A stretch of 64,000 bases of DNA from Ptychodera flava (taxonomy: Eukaryota > Hemichordata > Enteropneusta > Ptychoderidae): positions 3,538,501 to 3,602,500 of the forward strand of contig NC_091948.1 in assembly GCF_041260155.1 (NCBI RefSeq), read 5' to 3'. The notes under the pieces are model-generated. The model searched no databases and had not been told where the DNA came from. It saw nothing but the letters and a program-made list of their open reading frames with translations. The position numbers were made by a program, and so were the translations under genes. This document shows, piece after piece, positions 57,022-64,000 of the stretch (position 1 is its first letter; the number at the start of each line of letters is the position of its first letter).

Positions 57022-57592
57022 TGTTACGTGCAGAGAAAACTAACAAAAGGGTGAACTCAGCAGTTAATGTTTAAACAAAATTTATTACAAAAATAAAACT
57101 AATTGCTAAGTCAGGGATAGAGTACAAGCTTTAAAAGTGTACAGACTACTTATCTCAGCTGGGACGGCAAAGCTCCAGTCTCAGAGTTGTAACAGTCAGT
57201 CGGATGAATGAACAGTCCTTTGGCTTGCAGGCTTGAAGCTGCACAAAGTCCACAGTATAAATCCAGCGTGACAGTGAAGGTCTTGAAAAGTCTTGAGAAT
57301 GACTACTGCTGGAGTTTAGTAACACACAAGAGACACGATCCCAAAAGTCTGACTGGAAGCAGTGCACGTCCCTTTTATAAAGGCATATAAGAACAATCTA
57401 GAACTTTTATTGACATGCTAATTACTGTTCTAAAATTATCTCTCTTACACAACTAATCAACTTTCCAGAACATTCCAAACATGACTAATTGAATTCAAGG
57501 TTGTGAGGTCATTAAGGGCAGTGACCTTGAGAATGTTCTAGACTAATTGAACTCAGGTCATGATGAGTGTGGGGTAAATGACCTACATAACA
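57022..57592 (-). repeat. LTR at the 3' side of the element
   Basis: 571 bases, TGTTACGTGC ... CTACATAACA on the plus strand, identical to 62580-63151 but for one base of length. A TATAAA-like word (CCTTTTATAAAGG at about 57370-57382) and poly(A)-type words lie within. Confidence 0.95.
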
Positions 57593-57618
57593 CACCCCCT
57601 CTTCAAAAAAGAAAATTT
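57593..57618 (-). promoter_or_regulatory. polypurine tract of the LTR element
   Basis: On the minus strand a purine-rich run (GAAGAGGGGG) stands just before the LTR, the usual plus-strand priming site. Confidence 0.8.
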
Positions 57619-57673
57619 TTCAAAGAAAAATCTTTCTTTTACAAATGTAATCTTGAAAAGGATTTAAGTACTC

Positions 57674-57678
<5 letters not shown>

Positions 57679-57706
<28 letters not shown>
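57679..57706. repeat. poly-T run inside the LTR element
   Basis: About 27 T in a row between RNase H and the 3' LTR; length may be unreliable. Confidence 0.9.
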
Positions 57707-57708
<2 letters not shown>

Positions 57709-57746
57709 CTAAAGTAAAATTTCTTGAAAGTGAACAACAATAAACT

Positions 57747-60700
57747 CTAAATACGAGAGAGACAGTCTGCAATTAAATTGTCTCTGCCTTTGATATGTCT
57801 AATATCAAGATTAAACTCCTGTAACATTAAACTCCATCTTAGCAATCTCTGATTTTTGCCTTTAAATTTCTGCAGAAAAACAAGAGGGTTGTGATCAATA
57901 TAAACCACTATTGGCTGATTTGAAGAAGTAACATAAACTTCAAAATGCTGTAAAGCTAATATCAAAGATAAACACTCTTTTTCAATTGTAGAGTAGTTTC
58001 TCTGGGATTTGTTAAATTTGCGTGAAAATAGCAAACAGGATGATCTACCCCATGACTATCCTCTTGCAATAAAACAGCACCAGCAGCCGTATCACTAGTA
58101 TCTACAGCTAATTTGAATGGCAAAGTGAAATCTGGTGCAGACAACACTGGGGCACTTTGCAGTATGGCTTAAGTGTATCAAATGCCTGTTGGCATTGCTC
58201 TGACCAAACAAACTTTACTTTCTTTTTAAGTAAGTTAGTCAAAGGCTCAGTAATTGTGGAGAAATTTGGACAGAATTTTCTGTAGTAACCAGCCATACCG
58301 AGAAAGCGCATCAGTTGTCGTTTGCAGTTTGGTATGGGAAAACTTGAAATGGCACTGATTTTGGCATCAACAGGTTTTACCTCACCCTGTCCTACAGTAT
58401 GTCCGAGGTAAGTTACCCTAGCCCAACCAAACTCAGATTTGGCAAGGTTGACAGTCAACATTGCTTTGCTCAGTCTCTCAAAGAACTTCCGCATGAGCTT
58501 GATGTGTTCCTCCCAGGTGTCACTATACAGGACGACGTCGTCAACGTAGGCTGCACACCCGTCTAGCCGGATATGACGTCGTTGATCATCCGTTGGAACG
58601 TTGCCGGAGAGTTCTTCATTCCGAATGGCATCACCTTGTACTGGAACAATCCGTCTGGTGTAACAAAGGCGGATATTTCACGAGCACGATCCGTCAGAGG
58701 GACTTGCCAAAATCCCTTCAGTAGGTCAAATTTCGTCACGTACTTAGCTTTTCCCACTCGGTCGATGCAGTCATCAATCCTCGGGATTGGGAAAGTGTCT
58801 GTCTTTGTTAAAGTGTTGACCTTCCTAAAGTCCGTGCACATACGATAACTGTGATCTGATTTGGGAACAAGTATGCACGGCGAACTCCAGTTACTTTTAC
58901 TGGGTTCAATAAAGTCATTGTCCAGCAGGTATTTGACTTCTTCCTGGAGATATTTCGCTTTTGTTGGATTCAGTCTGTATGGATGTTGTTTTACAGGCTT
59001 ACTGTCCCCAACATCAACGTCATGATAGATGACGTTCGTCCTCGTTGGAACATCTTTAAACAGGTGTTTATATTCGTGGAGCAGTTCTTTCACCTGTTGT
59101 TGTTGTTCTGGCTGGAGGTGTGCCAACTTTGTAGACTCCAGCTTCTCCAGGATTTCTGAGTTCTGAAGCTTGACCGAGCCCAGCTTTGAGTTTAGAGTAT
59201 TTTCACTCAAGTCAGTTTCAGTATCACTATCTTCATAATGGCCAGAACTGACTGTACTGACAGGCTTTGTTTTAGTAGGATTATCCCTATCCAAATATGG
59301 CTTAAGCATATTTATGTGACATAGCTGTTTTTGTTTTCGCCTGTCAGGTGTTATTATGATGTAATTTAAATCACTCAATTTCTTATCAATTAGGTATGGC
59401 CCAAAGTAACGAGCATGGAGTGGTTTGCCAGGAATTGGAAGTAGAACAAGAACTTTTTGACCTGGTTCAAACTTCCGTTTTGAGGTGCTTTTATCATATT
59501 TGGTTTTCATTGACTGCTGAGATGACTCAAGATTTTCTCTGGCTAATTCACATGCTTTAGAGAGCTTTGTACGAAAATCTGACACATATTGCAAAATATT
59601 CAGACAATCATCATCGTCTGATAGGAATTTCTCTTTAACGAGCTTAAGTGGGCCACGGACTGTATGTCCAAATACAAGCTCAAATGGGCTAAAACCAAGA
59701 GACTCTTGAATTGACTCTCTAACAGCAAAGAGCAGAAAATGAATTCCTTCATCCCACTGCTTCTCTGTGTCAAAACAGTAGGTCCTAATCATGTTTTTCA
59801 AAGTTTGATGAAATCGCTCAAGAGCACCCTGACTTTCTGGATGATAGGCGGATGACCTATACTGTTTAATGCCTAGCTGATCCATTACTTGTTGAAAAAT
59901 ACCAGACATAAAGTTGGAGCCTTGATCGGACTGGACACATTTAGGGAGGCCAAATAAAGTGAAAAATTTGACTAAAGCTCTCACTATAGTCTTTGTCTTT
60001 ATGTTTCTCAGTGGTATGGCTTCTGGGAACCGAGTTGATGTACACATTATTGTCAGCATGTACTCATTTCCTGATCTTGTTTTTGGTAGGGGCCCAACAC
60101 AGTCTATTAGAATCCTACTAAATGGTTCTTGAAATGCAGGAATTGGCTGTAAAGGGGCCTTTGGAATGGTCTGATTTGGCTTTCCTACCATTTGACATGT
60201 GTGACAAGTTTTACAGAAATGTGCTACATCCTGCCTGAGATTAGGCCAATAAAAGTGACTGAGAATTTTGTGATAAGTTTTCCTTACTCCCAAATGACCA
60301 GCCCAGGGCGTTTCATGGGCCAGGCGCAATATTTCAGCACGGTAGGGCTTTGGAACCACAATTTGATGTTTTATAGCCCAATCGTCATCAACCAAAACAT
60401 CTGGAGGTCTCCATTTACGCATGAGAATACCAGATTTTGTATAATAGGAAACAGAGCTATCTGAAGTTTTACCTTCATCATCTACCCTGTCAAACAAAGA
60501 CAAAATATCTGGGTCTTTGTGTTGTTCTGCAATGAGATTTGATCTAGAAAATGTCTGACTTTGGTCAGCAGAAGTTTTACTGGAAGTTTCAAATCCACGA
60601 GGGATAACGGAATGATCCGTGTCAAACACCTGACTGAGAAAGGTGTCATTTAAGTCAACATCTGTGACATTATTTTTGAGAGTATTTTGATTCTCGGAAG

Positions 60701-61147
60701 TTTTCTTTGACATGGCTCGAGTAATGGCACATGAAGGAAATAAATCGGGTATCTCTTGTTCAATTGGCTCTGGATCCTGATCTAAACTAGGATTATCAGT
60801 CACAAGTGGATTAGTAATGACCTTGTCCCCGGCAAGGTCGTTTCCAAGAAGAAGGTGAATCCCTTCAAAAGGCAAAAAAGGCCTAATACCTAAAGTCACA
60901 GGTCCAGAAACAAAGTCCGAAGACAAATAGACATTATGGAGAGGAACAGGAATGTAGTCTTACAATCTACCCCCTTAATAAGAACTTTAGAACCTGAAAA
61001 TGACTTTTCAGAAAACGGCAGGGTATCTGCCAACAAAAGAGACTGGGAAGCCCCGGTATCTCTTAAAATTTTGACAGGGGTAGCGGAAGAAAAATCACTA
61101 GAAAGTGATATAAAACCATCATGAATAAATGGTTCGAAAATACCCAT
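57747..61147 (-). pseudogene. pol region of the Gmr1-like element
   Basis: Fossil pol. Read leftward: aspartic protease (ILRDTGASQSLL), then an H2C2 zinc finger (H and H, then CKTCHTC), integrase core (RILIDCVGPLPKTRSG, CVQSDQGSNFMS, SAYHPESQGALERFH), a GPFY-less C-terminal part, then reverse transcriptase (SPCILVPKSDHSYRMCTDFR, KFDLLKGFWQVPL, VMPFGMKNSPATFQ, and the YVDD box near 58535-58546), then RNase H (LAVDTSDTAAGAVL, YSTIEKECLSLI, VYIDHNPLVFL). The order PR-INT-RT-RH is inverted relative to ordinary Gypsy. Broken in a few places. Confidence 0.9.
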
Positions 61148-61339
61148 AATGCTATCCTGAGAAGATTGACCTTGACCTCATTAATTGGGGATAAGAGGGA
61201 TTTAACCTCAGAAAATGTGTTGCACACATTATTAGACTCTAATTGAGTTGATGAAGAAATAAAGCCGGTGGGCTTAGATCCACTTTGACCACTTTGACCT
61301 TCACGTTTTCTTTTCAATTTGAAACACTCTGACATTAAA

Positions 61340-62478
61340 TGGCCGTCTTTCTTGCAATAATTACAAGAAGTGTACCGAACTGTTTGTCAGAAGGAGATTG
61401 AGACTTGGGATCTGATGATGTGGAAGTGTTACTTGAATTTTGTGAACTGTTGTCATTTGATTTCCTACTCTTGAAAAATTCTTGGATGAAAAGGAGGAGT
61501 TAAATTTACCTGCATTGTTTCTGTATGAAAAGGACTGGGATGGTTTGCTGAGAAAGGAAGATTTGTGGGTCAATGAATAGTCATCGGCCAAACGTGCAGC
61601 AACCTCCAATGTATCTGCCTTTTGTTCATTGATAAATGTCTTGATGTCACTCCGGATGCACCTCTTAAATTCCTCAATCAAAACAAGTTGTCGTAATTTG
61701 TCATAATTCTGACTGACCTTTCAGAAGAACACCAACGATCAAACAGTTGTTCTTTTGTTCGAGCAAATTCAACATAAGTTTGATCCTTCACCTTCTCACA
61801 ATCCCTAAATTTCTGACGGTAAGCTTCAGGCACCAACTCATAGCCCTTGAGAATTAATTCCTTCACAGAATCATAATCTGAAGCCTGCTCTACTGACAAT
61901 GAATGTAAATTTCTCTGGCTTTACCCACCAAAGCACTCTGCAAAAGCATAGACCAGGACTCCTTAGGCCAATTCAGACTCTGAGCAATTTTCTCAAAATG
62001 AAGGAAATATTTATCAACATCCTTTTCTTGGAAAGGGGGGACTAACTGAAATGCTTAGTGATGTCAAAACCGTGTGAAGGGAAGGATTTTCCTGACTGTC
62101 CAAGCTCTAAACGTTTCATTTCTAATCTTTCCTGCCTATCTTTCTCTCTCTGTCTTTCTTCCATTTCTAACTGCATTTGTATTTTTTCTTTTTCTATTTG
62201 TAATTCTAGTTTCTTGATCTCCAAATTTGTCTGCATTTCTAATTCTAATTTTCTTAGTTCAAAGGTAGACTCGGGCTCATAATCTTTCAATGTGGATTCC
62301 TCAATTGGCCTAAATTAACTAAATGTTTGGCAATACGGTACTGTATTTCCCTCTTGCGCATAGATCTTTTGACTTCTACTTTAAGGAAATTGGCCAGTGT
62401 TATGAGGTCGTCTTTTCTGAGGGAATCAAATGTGTCCTGATCAAGGTCATCCATTTCCTCTGGTTTAAATTCCGCCAT
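61340..62478 (-). pseudogene. gag region of the Gmr1-like element
   Basis: Fossil gag. It starts MAEFKPEEMDDLDQDTFDSL, followed by a charged coiled-coil (long Glu/Lys/Gln helix), then a capsid part with LKGYELVPEAYRQKFRDC and YVEFARTKEQLFDRWC, which resembles the SCAN-like capsid of vertebrate Gmr1 elements, and near its end a CCHC zinc knuckle (CNYCKKDGHLMSEC). Interrupted several times. Confidence 0.8.
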
Positions 62479-62559
62479 GATTAAATTTCGCTGAGTTCAC
62501 AGTATACAGTAGTTTTGAAAAGGCTGTCAAAATGTTGTCAAACGGCTCAAAATGTTCGT

Positions 62560-62577
62560 ATCCCGGACGAGCCCCCA
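62560..62577 (-). promoter_or_regulatory. primer-binding site, tRNA-Pro type
   Basis: On the minus strand TGGGGGCTCGTCCGGGAT starts two bases after the 5' LTR. It is the complement of the 3' end of tRNA-Pro, the same site used by murine leukaemia virus. Confidence 0.88.
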
Positions 62578-62579
62578 AT

Positions 62580-63151
62580 TGTTACGTGCAGAGAAAACTA
62601 ACAAAAGGGTGAACTCAGCAGTTAATGTTTAAACAAAATTTATTACAAAAATAAAACTAATTGCTAAGTCAGGGATAGAGTACAAGCTTTAAAAGTGTAC
62701 AGACTACTTATCTCAGCTGGGACGGCAAAGCTCCAGTCTCAGAGTTGTAACAGTCAGTCGGATGAATGAACAGTCCTTTGGCTTGCAGGCTTGAAGCTGC
62801 ACAAAGTCCACAGTATAAATCCAGCGTTGACAGTGAAGGTCTTGAAAAGTCTTGAGAATGACTACTGCTGGAGTTTAGTAACACACAAGAGACACGATCC
62901 CAAAAGTCTGACTGGAAGCAGTGCACGTCCCTTTTATAAAGGCATATAAGAACAATCTAGAACTTTTATTGACATGCTAATTACTGTTCTAAAATTATCT
63001 CTCTTACACAACTAATCAACTTTCCAGAACATTCCAAACATGACTAATTGAATTCAAGGTTGTGAGGTCATTAAGGGCAGTGACCTTGAGAATGTTCTAG
63101 ACTAATTGAACTCAGGTCATGATGAGTGTGGGGTAAATGACCTACATAACA
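62580..63151 (-). repeat. LTR at the 5' side of the element
   Basis: 572 bases; promoter-bearing LTR for leftward transcription. Matches 57022-57592 with one single-base length difference. Confidence 0.95.
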
Positions 63152-63155
63152 TTAC

Positions 63156-64000
63156 CAAAATTCATATAGAACGCGTGATGATCATAACATTGGAGGGTGC
63201 TTTGACTTAATATTTTGCTTACATCAGCATGAAGTTGGTACTCATATGACTTTAAGGAAACGCGGATGATATTTTATAACATTTTCTTTGTCTTTACTTT
63301 AAACTTAGTCGAAATATTTTATTCTATTTGTGAAAAAAACTGGGAGATTTCAATTCATATTGCCTTTATTATTGTAGATTATCATACATGCTGTGCCTGT
63401 ATTGCCATTCTTCTATTGTTCAGACGGTACTGATATGAGCCCATATTTTAACTAGTGAAAATACGAATTATATTTTCACTGTAACCGAACTACTTACAGC
63501 GACGCGTACGCGTGACCTTCGCTGTATGCATGACCTCCGTTGGTATATGTACATATAAAACAGCTGAGCGAATAAGACAAATGACAATCCGAAACGTCAT
63601 TATGATTATGGTAAAAAATTATGTTGTTTGCAGTCACTTCATGGGCATTGCACTTAGGCACAAGTCCAATTGTACCAACAACATACAAACAAACGTATTG
63701 AAAATTTGTATAATTTACCGACACCTGTCGGTCCCGTGGCGGTGGTTCGTGTCGTCTACGCTGCTGAAGATTACACCATGGATGTATGATTACACGTAAT
63801 GATCTTGGTTGACAGAGCATCATGATAGAATCGCTTTACGACAAGTTTCCTGATGATGAGCTTAAATAATCTGGGCGGTGAATTACATCGTTCACTGTCG
63901 TAAATGAGCCACGAAATACCAACCGCACTGAAAATACTCGCGACAGACAAGGTTGAACTTGCACATGATATGTCCGATTTGTACCTGTCAGTGCACAGGT
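63156..64000. other. right flank, nothing recognised
   Basis: Open frames on both strands at 63494-63823 overlap and lack recognisable features. It continues the DNA left of 57018, interrupted by the LTR element. Confidence 0.4.

Larger units (their letters stand above)
57022..63151 (-). mobile_element. Gmr1-like Ty3/Gypsy LTR retrotransposon
   Basis: A 6.1 kb LTR element read leftward, with 571/572-base LTRs, flanked by a 4-base duplication TTAC (57018-57021, 63152-63155). Inner order from its 5' side: primer site, gag with zinc knuckle, protease, integrase, reverse transcriptase, RNase H, polypurine tract. Integrase before reverse transcriptase is the Gmr1-type order, described for deuterostome Gypsy elements. 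The LTRs differ by a single-base length change as far as I can read, so the insertion is very young. The coding part is nevertheless interrupted in about half a dozen places, mostly in gag. Confidence 0.93.

Noticed and set aside
63494-63823. Overlapping open frames on both strands
   Set aside because: No recognisable domain, and each is the shadow of the other.

Overview
The window reads as nuclear DNA of an invertebrate deuterostome. It has intron-rich genes with GT-AG introns, many microsatellites, a tRNA-derived SINE, a Polinton, and a Gypsy-class LTR element with its integrase ahead of its reverse transcriptase (the Gmr1-like order known mainly from deuterostomes). An expanded arylsulfatase B-like family fits a hemichordate, echinoderm or amphioxus; I lean towards a hemichordate, but the sequence alone does not prove it.

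Layout. 1-7945: the right-hand part of a broken Polinton (exonuclease-like, integrase with chromodomain, packaging ATPase, capsid-type genes, a LamG-like tail gene). 7946-12690: last three exons and three introns of arylsulfatase B-like copy 1, whose earlier part is cut off by the Polinton. 12691-20830: intergenic DNA with a nest of TIR elements and satellites. 21116-31538: copy 2, seven coding exons, 506 residues. 31539-39470: intergenic DNA with a PIF/Harbinger-like element and a SINE split by a hAT-like MITE. 39744-48174: copy 3, seven coding exons, 504 residues. 48175-57021: 3' flank of copy 3, two ORFs of unknown status, and on the minus strand a last exon encoding an extremely Asp/Glu/Tyr-rich tail. 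57022-63151: a Gmr1-like LTR retrotransposon, minus strand, with near-identical LTRs. 63152-64000: nothing recognised.

Biology. The three sulfatase genes are head-to-tail tandem duplicates whose introns and flanks still align, so each paralog serves as an empty-site control for transposons inserted in the others. Copy 3 has the full set of sulfatase active-site residues I can check. Copy 2 is open throughout but has Asn in place of the active-site His of the GKWHLG motif, so it may be a pseudoenzyme. Copy 1 may still be a working gene if its 5' exons lie beyond the Polinton to the left of the window. The proteins should enter the secretory pathway and act on sulfated glycans in lysosomes or outside the cell.

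All exon limits were worked out by eye from splice sites, reading phase and paralog comparison. Family names rest on recognised motifs and recalled family sequences, not on searches.
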